A stretch of DNA of 64,000 bases, taken from positions 6,634,001 to 6,698,000 of the forward strand of contig OX359191.1 of NCBI GenBank assembly GCA_947172415.1, written 5' to 3'. Of the stretch, positions 24,449-36,444 are shown piece after piece. Below the pieces are notes generated by a model. That model was given only the letters and a program-made list of their open reading frames with translations. It was not told the DNA's origin and did not search any database. The position numbers were made by a program, and so were the translations under genes. The DNA is from Chondrosia reniformis. Taxonomy: Eukaryota; Porifera; Demospongiae; Chondrillida; Chondrillidae. Position 1 is the first letter of the stretch, and each line of letters opens with the position of its first letter.

Positions 24449-24600
24449 ACAGTGTAACCCAGATAATCCGCCCCCGCTTAATACACCAAACCACCAAATC
24501 TGCCCGAGTTTGTATAGAACAAATTCATTTGCATACTAGAAGTATCTATGTAATCCGCCAACCGCCGAATCCTCCATCCGCCATTATTTTCTCGCCTCAA
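24449..24600. mobile_element. Possible pogo/Tigger-like transposon end
   Basis: CAGTGTAACCCAGATAATCC followed by repeats of CCGCC- and CCGAATCC-type sequence resembles the termini of pogo-type elements, which often start CAGT..AACC. Only one end was recognised and no transposase is present. A cleaner copy starts near 49131 (CAGTGTAACCCGGATAATCC). Confidence 0.35.
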
Positions 24601-25142
24601 TTGCACATTTAAAGGTGTTTTCCACCTTATTATTTGGTATTTTGATATTATAAATAAAGTTGAGAAAATGGCATATATTACATATAAAGTAAGAGAGACA
24701 TACGTACAATAATATTCTTTTAATAATAAAAAGTATTTGTATTAAAGCATGCATATAATTACGTAGAAGTGAATATAAAGTCATTGATGGAAATTCGAGG
24801 GAGCTCCATTTCCAAATGAAAATGTCTGTGGAACTTGTACAATATCAAACTGGTAACCGCCACTTTCAGAGATATGTTTTGACTCTGTGATGCAACAACA
24901 AACAACATGAGAAATGATAAATAATCAGTACTAGTGAGAGCAGACTGGAATGTCATACAAGTATGTAGCAACATTGAGCCCAGAAGAGGAAGGTTCAGTC
25001 TGAAAGAAATATCTACTAGGAATTTTAGAAAATGAATTAAGGATTAATAAACAATTACCAAGTGTACTAAAACTCTCAAATACATATTGTGGTAGATAAT
25101 TATTTGAGTGTCCGCAACACTTATTGAACAGGTTTGAACATT

Positions 25143-25186
25143 TCTACCTAATGAAGATTAGGTCTTCATCAGCAATCACCAAAATA
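25143..25186 (-). ncRNA. Degenerate hammerhead-like motif (minus strand)
   Basis: The reverse complement has CTGATGA, then a perfect 7-bp hairpin (ACCTAAT with loop CTTC and ATTAGGT), then A-GAAA. Two extra nucleotides separate the core from the stem, and no convincing stem III or cleavage triplet follows. Related sequences occur near 44615-44660 and 49790-49815. Confidence 0.3.
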
Positions 25187-25365
25187 ATTATCAACACCAA
25201 TGATCACAACAGCTCCCTTATCATTACACATACACAATATTGAATGGATAAAACTGACTGATAAAGTCCTCCTATTAGCATGTACGTATCTCACATGCAA
25301 CTATACACTACAATTCCTACACTAATAGAATAAGGATTTCTTCTAACTGCATGCGTCGAACTTAT

Positions 25366-25501
25366 CTTTGTAAAGGTTCATCTTTCGACTTTGGGAGCTT
25401 CTAGAGATGCAGTTTTTTCGATTCTTCTTTCTGCCAAACGTTTCGACCCTGGGGGTCTTCTTCAAGGGCGTCCCAAAGTCGAAAGATGAACCTTTACAAA
25501 G
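25366..25501. mobile_element. Foldback element with 31-bp perfect inverted repeats
   Basis: Left arm 25366..25396 and right arm 25471..25501 are perfect reverse complements (CTTTGTAAAGGTTCATCTTT at the outer end). The 74-nt loop contains, on the minus strand, GACCC-CCA-GGGTC-GAAACG, which resembles stem II and the GAAA box of a hammerhead. A copy is at 50006..50144. Confidence 0.7.
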
Positions 25502-25595
25502 CACTAGTTACTACACTAATAAACTACAATAGTTTAAGGTACGTAAGCCTCTCAAATGCCACAAACCACAATTATAAACTTTCGTCTGGTGAGGA

Positions 25596-25690
25596 CTAAC
25601 TTGCTATTGTTTCGTTGAAAACAATGTACTCATCTATTCCACAATTATCATCATCAATCCAGGTTTCAAAATCAACTTCCAACATCAGAT
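25596..25690 (-). pseudogene. Truncated C-terminal exon of an unrecognised gene (unit 2)
   Basis: Minus-strand frame with LEVDFETWIDDDNCGIDEYI ending NETIAS and a stop at 25596..25598. The fuller version of this exon is at 44892..45038. Here it breaks off at about 25690 and is joined directly to the first recognisable eIF3m exon on the opposite strand, so this is a rearrangement junction. Confidence 0.5.
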
Positions 25691-26085
25691 GCATGTTTTA
25701 ATTTAATCCTCCTCATTTCTGTACAGATCTTGAAGGTATCCTTTTCTTCTCTGTTCTGCTTGATTCCCGTGGAGAAGGTCAGTGAGGTTGTGAATACATT
25801 TGCTGACCAAATTCTATCTGAAGAGACACAGAAAGACAAGAATGCTCCAATCAAAATCAAAATGTGAGTTTCCACTTCATCCACCTTACAATGTTTGGGT
25901 AGCTTTCCTTATATGGACAGACATACGTATTTCCATATTTGGTGTTGTGTCTTATAAAGGGTTTGTCATAAGGTCTTGTACCTGTCTACTGAACCAATGC
26001 ATCCATTTATTGTATAAATAACCCCACGATTAAGAGAGAGCTAAAGATCTTGGGATTCAAAGAAGAACTGCCAGAAAGATTCCTA

Positions 26086-26131
26086 GGATCACTGATGAAG
26101 GGTGCTGTTCCCAGAAACAGCTGTCTGGCCC
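26086..26131 (+). ncRNA. Hammerhead ribozyme, type I, upstream of eIF3m exon 2 (unit 2)
   Basis: GGATCA, CTGATGA (26092..26098), stem II AGGG/CCCA, GAAA, ACA-GC-TGT stem III, cleavage GTC (C at 26125), TGGCCC. Stem I has one A-C mismatch and one wobble. Repeat sequence continues to about 26270. Same genomic site as the copy at 50738. Confidence 0.65.
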
Positions 26132-27630
26132 AGTGTATTAACCAAATAAATAAATAAAGACTCCTGTATCCTCATCCAAAGCTCTTACTAGGTTTAGCTT
26201 CCTATAGGCTTTCCGATTTATTACAGAATAGACATAGCATGTAGGAAAATGGTATATTAGATTATTCATGGACTATTCAAGTGTTGCGACATTATCACAA
26301 CCTAGCTATATAGAGAGAAGGTTGATCTGGTAACTGGACGGGAAACAGCTCTTTCTAGTATATCACCATTATAATGTGTATTCAGTTAATCCTGTTTTGT
26401 TTTGTGTTATTCCTATGGAAAGTTAGCTACGTAGGTGAATTGTACCTTTCATGTGTACGTACACTACATGTAGTATTAAATGTAGTACAAGTAGTATATT
26501 TGTATTTATTAGTAGTACAATTCCCCTTTCAGATTGAACCTGTTTTACATTCACTTTGAGAATGGGGACCCTCACAAGTTTGGGTTGCTGATAAAGAGAG
26601 TCAACTATGCAGTACACTTCAAGTTAGGAATGTTACTGAATGTCGACCAGTCAAAGGTAGGTATGGCAATCTTAAGTTGAAACAACATAAACATGGCCGT
26701 CAAATGGTTTAGTTTAATATTTTATTGCACTAAATAACAATTCAATGGAGTTAGCAAATCAGATGTTCATAAAATTAATATACCTGTATATTGCATTGGC
26801 TATGTTACAGGTTAAGTAGTACAAAATTGTCAGCTTTGACTGATTATGATGGGATTGTCACTTTTTATCTAATTCTCAAATGAAACAGGTGTGCTGAAGT
26901 GTTTTATGACAAATTTCAAGCCTTCTATCTTGGGAAAGAATTATATTTGTAGTAGAATTGTGCAACAAATCAACCTGTTGTGACATTCCACTGTATAATT
27001 GTTCTAACAACACAACTTTACAAGCTAAACTTAATACTGAAATATCTCTCATGTCTTCCCCTCACACCCAACCACTCACCTGTACAGCAGTGCATGTTCC
27101 ATCCTTTAGGCCTCTCAGTGGGTGAAGCAGTGTAGGTGCACTCCTCCTCAGAAGAGGGAGCTGTACAAGGCTCTCTGGGAGGTCGGTGAGCAGTGATGCT
27201 CTACGTATGTAGTTCAGCTTTGTTGGTAAACACGTCTTGTTTATGTCACACTTGCTTATACTACACTAGTCTACCCATCCTTACACTACCACTTTACTCT
27301 CTTTTCATCTCCATCCTCAGTCTTGCTTCCGCCTTCCTTGTTGAATCTGTCAAAACTCTAACTGATGAAGATGCCGCAAGTGGAGCTGAACTGACGCGTC
27401 TCTCCATCACAGAGTCCCTCATGGACAAGCAACAGTACGTGTTTGATGACCTGCTCAACCTGCCGGCCATGAAGGCCATCACTGCAGAACCACTACATGA
27501 GGTGGGCGGAATGTTACCATGACAACCAAGTCATACTTTCTTTAAATGTTTTGATTAAATTTGATTATTTTATTGCTGAATGTTTGGCTACATCCCTATG
27601 GCAATAGCATATTTAATTCATCTGTACTCA

Positions 27631-27813
27631 GTAATATATACAGTACTTTTTGGGTCGGTTGTCCAGACCAGATGTTGCAATCGATAACCCGCAACTACCA
27701 TTTAAACAACCATTCCCACTCGAATGACGTCACCATGTATGCGACGATAAGCTTTTACGATTACCGATTGCAATGTCCTGTCTGGACAACCGACCCAAAA
27801 AGTACTGTAATAC
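27631..27813. mobile_element. MITE in an eIF3m intron (unit 2)
   Basis: Same element and site as 6584..6762. Long terminal inverted repeats read AGTACTTTTTGGGTCGGTTG on the left and the complement on the right. Confidence 0.75.
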
Positions 27814-29064
27814 ATAAAAGATAAAGGATACATGTTTATGCATTTATTTTTGCATTTCTTCTGTAGCTGTTAAAAATATTTGTTCCAGGCAAATTAACTG
27901 ATTTTAAAGCATTTCTAGTGAAAAATAGTCCGTTATTTGATTCTACAGGTACAGTGATTGCCTGCATTAGTAACCTAGGTAACGCCATGGTAACCATACC
28001 CTCTCCAATTGTGTGTTCAGGACTAGATGTACAAGTGCTGACAAAAAAGATGCAGCTGTTAACACTAACGTCAATGGCAACTACAAGAAGCGAGATTGAC
28101 TTCTCTTTGGTTGAGAGAGAGTTGGACATTGAACCTGCTTCAGTTGATAGTACAGTCATCGAAGGTACAGCTAGCACTTTTGAATGCATTATACTGTACA
28201 GTTTGTCTGTTATTGCATTCACTTGTTCATATAGCTGTTTGTTTGAAATTGATGACAGCCAAAGTTGATCAAATTAACAAGAAGATTGTTGTCAGGTAGA
28301 AAGTATAACATATCACAATACACACGTTCTTTGTTTGTTTGTCCTCAAACTCCTCTTAGTTCACGTGATTAACCTGAAACTAAACTGACGTCCTTGAGGG
28401 ACATCTGTGGAGTGTCCTAAAGGATTGGCATTTCTTTTGGCCTTCCTTTATCAACTTGACCTTGTATCTGTTATTCACATTATATTTTGGCTCTCATACA
28501 GAAGTACGCCATTGTCACTGGCTATAGGTTATCACATGTAGCTGAACAGGAAGTTGTACTTTAAATGACTTTTATCAGAATGACATGCGAGATGAGGAAC
28601 CCAACCCACCCAAGGGCGGGTTCTGAAACACATACATTTAAATCTGGTTCATTGTAATATTGGTTTATATTTCTCTCCTTCTTTAGTAGGTCTACCGTAC
28701 GTCAGTTTGGACCAGAACAGTGGAAGGAAATTCACGACAAACTCTCAATTTTCGGAAAAAATCTTAATTCTATTCGTAATAGGTTTGAATCTATCACTAA
28801 TTTGAAATCTTAGTTGCCATGCCAACAACCGTTTCCATGACTATGAAAACACCTTCTCTTCCACACTGGACTGATAAATTGCAGCTTTATCTAATTCTGT
28901 TAACTTATCTCTTTAAGCATAAACACTATATTGAGTAGTTTGTATACCTGTATTGTGAAGATTGTTAATGTTGATATGTACGACTATAATATATTAGATT
29001 ACCTTAGTATATTGTAACTTGTACTGTATATACGTACCTGCAAACAAACATGACGGAATACACA

Positions 29065-29106
29065 CATGACATCACGGTACTTCCCCCGGGACTTCACCTA
29101 TTAACA
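29065..29106 (+). promoter_or_regulatory. Conserved block upstream of the Death-domain gene start (unit 2)
   Basis: Same TGACATCACGGTACTTCCCC block as at 8008..8050, directly before the ATG. Function is inferred from conservation only. Confidence 0.35.
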
Positions 29107-32100
29107 ATGGCGAGAAGCATGAATGAAGACCTTCTTTCAGGTGAGAGAACGAATGAATGTAACTAATACTTAGTCAGATCAGTTGTTTTCCTGTCAACAA
29201 AAAGAGTTTACCATCAAATATAGAACCAGTGTTGATACACCTCGTTTACAGTACATTTCGTTTCAATAGACAAGCTAAACCATAGCTATATAGTGTTGAG
29301 GTTATAAGGAGATCTTGGTAGGAAACTCGAATAAGTTCGACATTACTTTTGCGAACTTTTACTAATGACGTACTGACTAAATTGTACTTCCAATATACTA
29401 TCTATGAAAATAATGAAAGGTACGCTAACCAGATATCTAAGTGAATTGACGATCTAACACATTTCCAACCTTAAGGCTTTGAAGTAGGTGCTAAAATGTG
29501 TTTTGATTGCAATATGTTGTTATAATTGAATGAATGTCTGCTAGTATTGATTTAGTTGCTTCATGTATACTTCTGTCTTCTCCTCCATTCCTGAATTGAA
29601 TACATCATTGCAATGGAACAATAGCAAGTGAGTATCTGTTTAATGTGAATCCTTTATAATGACAATATAAAGCACATTGTATAGTTATTGAGTACCTACA
29701 TATATAGCAACATGTAATTTGTAAATATGTCTCTGAGATGTTCACTTTATTAATGAATATGTTTTGATTGCAAGATGTTGTCGTAATTGAATGAATGTTT
29801 GCTAGTATTGAGTTAGTTGCTTCATGTATACTTCTGTCTTCTCCTCCATTCCTGAATTGAATACATCATTGCAATGGAACAGTTGAAAGTAAGTGTCTGT
29901 TTAATGTGAATTATAGTGAAGCACATTGTGTAATAATTGACTGCCTACGTATATAGCAACATGTAATTTGTAAATATGTCTCTGAGATGTTCACTTTATT
30001 AATGAAAGTGTTTTGATTGCAAGATGTTGTCAAAATTGAATGAATGTTTGCTAGTATTGATTTAGTTGCTTTATGTATACTTCTGTCTTCTCCTCCATTC
30101 CTGAATTGAATACATCATTGCAATGGAACAATAGCCCGTAAGTGTCTGTTTAATGTGAATCCTTAATAGTGACAAAATGAAGCACATTGTGTAGTAATTG
30201 AGTACCTACGCATATAGCAACATGTAATTTGTGAATGTGTCTCTGAGATGTTCACTTTATTAATGAACGTGTTTTGATTGCAAGATGTTGTCGTAATTGA
30301 ATGAATGTTTGCTAGTATTGATTTAGTTGCTTCATGTATACTTCTGTCTTCTCCTCCATTCCTGAATTGAATACATCATTGCAATGGAACAGTTAAATGT
30401 GAGTATCTGTTTAATGTGAATCCTTTATAATGACAATATAAAGCACATTGTATAGTTATTGAGTACCTACGTATATAGCAACATGTAATTTGTAAATATG
30501 TCTCTGAGATGTTCACTTTATTAATGAAAGTGTTTTGATTGCAAGATGTTGTCAAAATTGATTGAATGTTTGCTAGTATTGATTTAGTTGCTTTATGTAT
30601 ACTTCTGTCTTCTCCTCCATTCCTGAATTGAATACATCATTGCAATGGAACAATAGCCCGTAAGTGTCTGTTTAATGTGAATCCTTAATAGTGACAAAAT
30701 GAAGCACATTGTGTAGTAATTGAGTACCTACGCATATAGCAACATGTAATTTGTGAATATATCTCTGAGATGTTCACTTTATTAATGAATATGTTTTGAT
30801 TGCAAGATGTTGTCGTAATTGAATGAATGTTTGCTAGTATTGATTTAGTTGCTTCATGTATACTTCTGTCTTCTCCTCCATTCCTGAATTGAATACATCA
30901 TTGCAATGGAACAGTTAAATGTGAGTGTCAGTTTAATGTAAATTCTTTATAGTGACATTATAAAGCACATTGTATAGTAATTGAGTACCTACGTATATAG
31001 CAACATGTAATTTATGAATGTATCTCTGAGATGTTCACTTTATTTATGAATATGATTTGATTGCAAAATGTTGTCATAATTGAATAAATGTCTGCTAGTA
31101 TTGATTTAGTTGCTTCATGTATACTTCTGTCTTCTCCTCCATTCCTGAATTGAATACATCATTGCAATGGAACAATAGATGGTGAGTATCTGTTTAATGT
31201 GAATTATAGTGAAGTACATTGTATAGTAATTGACTGCCTACGTATATAGCAACATGTAATTTGTGAATGTATCTCTGAGATGTTCATTTTACTAATGAAT
31301 ATGTTTTGATTGCAAGATGTTGTCATAATTGAATGAGTGTTTTCTAGTATTGAGTTAGTTGCTTCATGTATACTTCTGTCTTCTCCTCCATTCCTGAATT
31401 GAATACATCATTGCAATGGAACAATAGATGGTGAGTATCTGTTTAATGTGAATTATAGTGAAGTACATTGTGTAGTAATTGACTGCCTACGTATATAGCA
31501 ACATGTAATTTGTGAATGTATCTCTGAGATGTTCATTTTACTAATGAATATGTTTTGATTGCAAGATGTTGTCATAATTGAATGAGTGTTTTCTAGTATT
31601 GAGTTAGTTGCTTCATGTATACTTCTGTCTTCTCCTCCATTCCTGAATTGAATACATCATTGCTATGGAACAATAGCCCGTAAGTGTCTGTTTAATGTGA
31701 ATCCTTAATAGTGACAAAATGAAGCACATTGTGTAGTAATTGAGTACCTACGTATATAGCAACATGTAATTTGTAAATATGTCTCTGAGATGTTCACTTT
31801 ATTAATGAATATGTTTTGATTGCAAGATGTTGTCGTAATTGAATGAATGTTTGCTAGTATTGAGTTAGTTGCTTCATGTATACTTTTGTCTTCTCCTCCA
31901 TTCCTGAATTGAATATATACATCATTGCAATGGAACAGTTGAAAGTGAGTGTCTGTTTAATGTGAATTATAGTGAAGCACATTGTGTAATAATTGACTGC
32001 CTACGTATATAGCAACATGTAATTTGTGAATGTATCTCTGAGATGTTCATTTTACTAATGAATATGTTTTGATTGCAAGATGTTGTCATAATTGAATGAG

Positions 32101-34675
32101 TGTTTGCTAGTATTGAGTTAGTTGCTTCATGTATACTTCTGTCTTCTCCTCCATTCCTGAATTGAATACATCATTGCAATGGAACAATAGGCTGTGAGTA
32201 TCTGTTTAATGTGAATACTTTATACATAATGACAATATAAAGCACATTCTGTAGTTACTCTCTGTTTAATAGTTTGTGGGTGTGACATTGACTTTTTTTC
32301 CTGTAAATGTTTTCAAAATGTCCTGTATTGTTAATGTTTTTGTTATTATTTGTTTTTTTCCAAAAAAAGTTGTACGTATATGCTAATATATTTTAGTTAC
32401 TTCATGTATTTTGTATGTTAAATAAATACTCTTAAAATCCTTTCCTGCACCAATTTATATCATTGCAATTGAACAACAATGGTCATGTTACATATACATA
32501 CACTGTATGTACAACATAATCAAAAGTATATAGGAGCTTTTTAGTTTTCACTGCTAAAGCTAATATTTTATATCTCATTGTTACATTGTTAGTCTTACGT
32601 TTAAGTTTACGTGAAAGACTAAAGAAGGAATATTTGGATGATCTGGTGGTACCTCATTTGAGCAATGATTGGAATGAAGTTGGATCTAACCTTGATATCC
32701 AGGGACCTGTTTTAGGAAGAGTCAAACGGGAGCATCACAACATTCCAGAGAAATGTGCCAGCAACATGTTTGATGAGTGGCTGGAGCATTCTCCAGGGAC
32801 AGGAAGAAAGGAGAGAACATGGAAGACTGTACTCACTTCACTGAGAAACAGTGGAAGAGAAGACATTGTGGAAAATGTAACTGACCATTTCACATGGGAA
32901 GGAATTATAAGTAAGCAACAATATACTACGTACATATAATATATCATATCTTGTGATGTTGTTAATTGTAGTCGTAGTACACACACAGTTTGTGTATATA
33001 AATACATGATATACATACATGTTTAGAAATATCAGCTAGTGCACAAAGCCTAACATATTATTTCAAACTTAAACCTAATAGCACAATCTCCTCCCTCCAC
33101 ACATACATGCATAAGGACATTCTTATACTTAAATATAAGGGGTGATGAATGAGATGCCAAATAAAGCTGACCTGAGGAGCCTCGTGATCCAGCAGATAGC
33201 AGGAATGTGGAGGGCAGTGGGTCGGCTCTTGGGAATCAGTAGCTCCACTCTGAAATACATTGAGGAGAGAGTGAAAGGAGACACACTCCAAGCCAGTCAG
33301 TTGATGTTTGACCTGTGGCTGAGTGAGGCTGAGGGCACAGGAGACAAGAAGCGTACATGGTATACTATCATCAGAGCTCTGGTACATAGTGGCCTCTCTG
33401 GTCTAGCTGAGGATGTTGTTCATGAGTTGTGTCCTGAAACTGCACAGGACTTGAAAATGACTGCAAAGAGTTAGTGATTTGATCTTCTTATAATATGAGT
33501 GTCTCATGATAATAATAAAGCTATTGGCAGAGATCACTTTACACTGTTTTCCATCTATTCTAGTATTCGGGATCACTTCTACAAGTAGTGTCAATGATGT
33601 TGAAGTGACCATTAGCTCAGAGGAGCAGCCAATATCATGTGATACGAGAGGTAAATGAGATTAGTGCTAGCACATGTAACTGTAACTGTAATGTGTTAAT
33701 AGTTCAGATGAAAGTGAAGAAATTATTGTATTTTAGTTTTATACCGGTATGTACGTACTTGTCTTAGTTTAATATACTTGCATTACTTGTAGAATGTGTA
33801 AAGATGTTAGGTTTGTGAAATTATCCAATACAAATATATCATTTATACTTTGTGATGTTTTACAGGTAGTGAATCAGGTATTGACAGATTTTTAGAAATG
33901 TCGAAAGAACAAGACATGTTTTCTGTCAATGAGGGAGGAGATCAAGGTGAGGAAATGACTTCTAATATCTCCAATTTCTTTGCTACTTCTACCAGTGTTT
34001 CAACATTATATTATGTAATGTAAAATTTAGTCTTCAGTACTAGTATGACACCTACGGTGTACATAAGTCTGAATTCTTACAGAATGAACAATATTCTCTA
34101 TATGTGTAGTATATAATTATATACATATTATGTATCATTCATCAGACACTACCTCTTCTGGAGGTATCAAGGAATGTGGCACAGCTGTGGCACCTATTTG
34201 TGGTCGGAAGAGAGCTTGTCTGCCATCTTTTGCTGAGAAACACGTCAAAAGAACAAAAGGTTCTACCAATTTGGAGAAAACATTCTTTATACTTGTCAGA
34301 TATTATTCTTGTATACATTTAACAGGTGTTAATAGAAAGACTACAGTTTTTTTGAGGAAGAACCACCAGTTCATCAAGTCCGAGTCTGATTTTAAGAATG
34401 TTGCCACAAATCTCCTAGCTTCTGGAGTTATTACTCATTTTGAGTGTGAGCGGCTCTTACATTCCATTAGTGAACAGGCCAATCAAGAGATGTACCTGAT
34501 CCTTGAGAGGAGTCCTTCTTTGGAGAAGCTAGCTAAAGTTGCTGATGCACTTGCTACTGATTCAACTCATGACCCTCACCAAGAGTTAGTGAGGAGGATC
34601 AGGGAATTTATTGGTTGGTTGGTGAAAATTCACATTCAAATTATTATCAACAGTAATTGCTTACACACCATTTAA
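29107..34675 (+). CDS. Death-Death-CARD adaptor gene, unit 2 copy
   Basis: Exons 29107..29140, 32593..32910, 33140..33469, 33564..33650, 33866..33946, 34146..34259, 34326..34675 give an uninterrupted 437-residue product. The leader is shorter than in the other copies (MARSMNEDLLS). The first Death exon begins with a charged helix (LRLSLRERLKKEYLDDL) where unit 1 has LCERPKIDDLDDL. The second Death domain is nearly identical to unit 1 (one change to WLSEAEGTGDKKRTW). The CARD exon runs 16 codons further than in unit 1 (to NSNCLHTI), because the segment inserted in unit 1 is absent. All internal boundaries are phase 1. Intron 1 (3.45 kb) is mostly the 11-cassette array. The gene is directly downstream of the broken eIF3m copy, about 290 bp after its stop. 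Confidence 0.7.
29497..32220 (+). repeat. Eleven-cassette candidate micro-exon array (unit 2)
   Basis: Eleven tandem repeats, spacing 249-265 bp. Segment between acceptor AG and GTRAGT donor: CAA 29625..29627, TTGAAA 29883..29888, CCC 30135..30137, TTAAAT 30393..30398, CCC 30657..30659, TTAAAT 30915..30920, ATG 31179..31181, ATG 31428..31430, CCC 31677..31679, TTGAAA 31939..31944, GCT 32191..32193. All eleven keep AG and the full donor. Two sub-types alternate: AATAG followed by 3 nt, and ACAG followed by TTR plus 3 nt. Confidence 0.85.
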
Positions 34676-34704
34676 ACATACTTAAGATTTAATGTCTCTT
34701 GCAG

Positions 34705-34970
34705 GTATCACCTTTAATTATTTATATAGCATATTGTATATGTGGCTATGTCATACATTAGTTGTTCATTGTATTACCTTAACTACTGATTGTACTGAAG
34801 ATGTTGCTAAAGAGACATTGGATGATGAAGGTTTTAAACGTGACAAACTGTTAGGATCCATTTCAGAATGCAAGGAGAATGGTTGGTTTCATTCATATTG
34901 CATGAAAAATCTAATACACCATTTTCCTACATGCTATGCCTACTCGGTAAAAAAGCCTATAGGGAACTAA
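34705..34970 (+). CDS. Candidate alternative 3' exon (unit 2)
   Basis: After TCTCTTGCAG the frame GITFNYLYSILYMWLCHTLV continues to a stop at 34970. The inner acceptor used in units 1 and 3 (CTTAG) is CTTAA here, so only the longer, hydrophobic form is possible. The last ~35 codons come from the inverted dispersed repeat. Confidence 0.3.
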
Positions 34971-35199
34971 ACCTGAAGAGAGCTTGTATCAACATGCTTT
35001 AAATTGTTCATTACCTTCACTAGTAGCTGAAAGCATCTCTCCTGGGTTCAACCCAGTGATTACACCTTTCCCGCTTAGAATACTTGTGTTTGCTTATCAC
35101 TCCCTTCATTAATACACTATCTAAACATTACTACTGCTTTATTAATGCCATTGTTATAAATCATCTCTTGATAGGTATGTATATAATTATTCATTTGTA

Positions 35200-35735
35200 G
35201 CTACATATTGTACATATTGTACATGCATACAACTACACTTGTTAGTATGTACTCTTAAAGATTTTATATATGTCTATATAGCATATAAAATGTAATAGAT
35301 AACTAGTACATGATTAAAGGTGAGGACTATAGCCAACGTATGATCCAAGGGCGAGGTGGAGTACATTAACATTTCAGCGGAAGTCAGAACCTCTGGACTA
35401 TATACTATTACATTACATACATGTATATTGGGTATATACGTAGCATATACAAACAGTGTATAGTATTGAAAAGATCTAAGATCAAGAGCAGATCTTAAAG
35501 CTCGGATGTCATCATCATTGGAGTCTGGATCTTTTGGACTCCATCCTATGCCATACTGATGAGTCCTAATAAGGACAAAACAGTTGTCTATGACTCGACC
35601 ATCTTTTGGAGTGGCTAGGGGGGGAGACTCTGGTTCCCATCAAGTGAACTTTGGTTCCACACATTAGCTCATTGAGTTCCTCAGAAGACATGAGTGGGTG
35701 GGGTAAATCCAGAGTCCAATAATGATGACGTAGCT
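35200..35735. other. Conserved block, frame broken (unit 2)
   Basis: Counterpart of 14628..15089 and 60552..61001. The G run near 35629 is two bases longer, breaking the minus-strand frame seen in the other two copies. A copy of the AGACTCTGGTTCCCATCAAG repeat follows. Confidence 0.4.
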
Positions 35736-35739
35736 ATAT

Positions 35740-36444
35740 ACTTTGCAAATTTAAAAGATGCATCTGTTTTGTGAGTACTTATATACGTACTTAAACTTTG
35801 TATGTAGTTCTAAAGGATAATACTCACAATGCAAAACTGCTGGCGCCGTGGCCAACTACTGGCAGTCATGAATGAGTAGAGTAAGTAGTACTATGTATAT
35901 GGGTCAGTGTGATGGTGATATTACATGAAGTTCCACTTTTATATTCTTAGTGTTGCTGCAGAGGTTGTGCACTTTTTGTAAACTAATAAAACTTCAAACT
36001 TGTGTGAAAAAATCTAGATAATTTGATACTTTATAATCACAATAAAAGTATACACTAAAACACTGATTTCCAACCTGTATTTCAGCTTTTACACTTATAC
36101 ATATTCCTTTATACTTTCACATTCATTATTCATTTAAAAACAACTAAATTAGGAATGTGAACTGAAACTAAAGAAAAAACTAAATTAGGAGTGTAATTTC
36201 TTTAGTTTCAGTTCACTTGACAGTATGCTATGTATTCAGTCATATAGTCTCGGTATACTTCAGCATTGAACAAAGTTTTCCCATGCAAAACATTATATGA
36301 TCACAGCAATATGATAATTATATATAATTGCAACAGTAATAGCAGCATATGATAACAGTATGTACTAAACCAAGTTATGTCACACAAGTGGTTTTGTCAA
36401 GCAAAAACTAAAAGTTAATTCTAGACCTTCACTAGGTATGTTGA
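35740..36444. other. 3' flank of TRAF copy D
   Basis: Matches 15175..15877. No gene was seen. Confidence 0.6.

Larger units (their letters stand above)
23737..25590. other. Repeat-rich intergenic region between TRAF C and the eIF3m copy
   Basis: No gene was seen. It contains a possible pogo-type transposon end, a hammerhead-like motif on the minus strand, and a 31-bp perfect inverted repeat, listed separately. Most of it recurs at 48691-50240 in unit 3; the first third recurs after TRAF E. Confidence 0.6.
25727..28813 (+). pseudogene. EIF3M: eIF3m-like gene, unit 2 copy, frame broken by a 19-bp deletion
   Basis: Exons 25727..25863, 26533..26656, 27110..27185, 27321..27501, 27867..27948, 28021..28164, 28235..28295 and 28687..28813. 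Together they cover eIF3m from about the end of its N-terminal quarter (EVVNTFADQILSEETQKDKN) to the C-terminus (FESITNLKS). The third exon is 19 nt shorter at its donor end than in unit 1: VYHLSHR is lost and the exon ends in phase 1, while the next needs phase 2. No alternative donor restores the frame, and the shifted frame meets a stop within about 15 codons. Exons for the first ~80 residues were not found; the preceding sequence belongs to another gene on the other strand. Splice sites and the downstream frame are otherwise kept, so the damage is recent or a different splice pattern is used. Confidence 0.75.
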
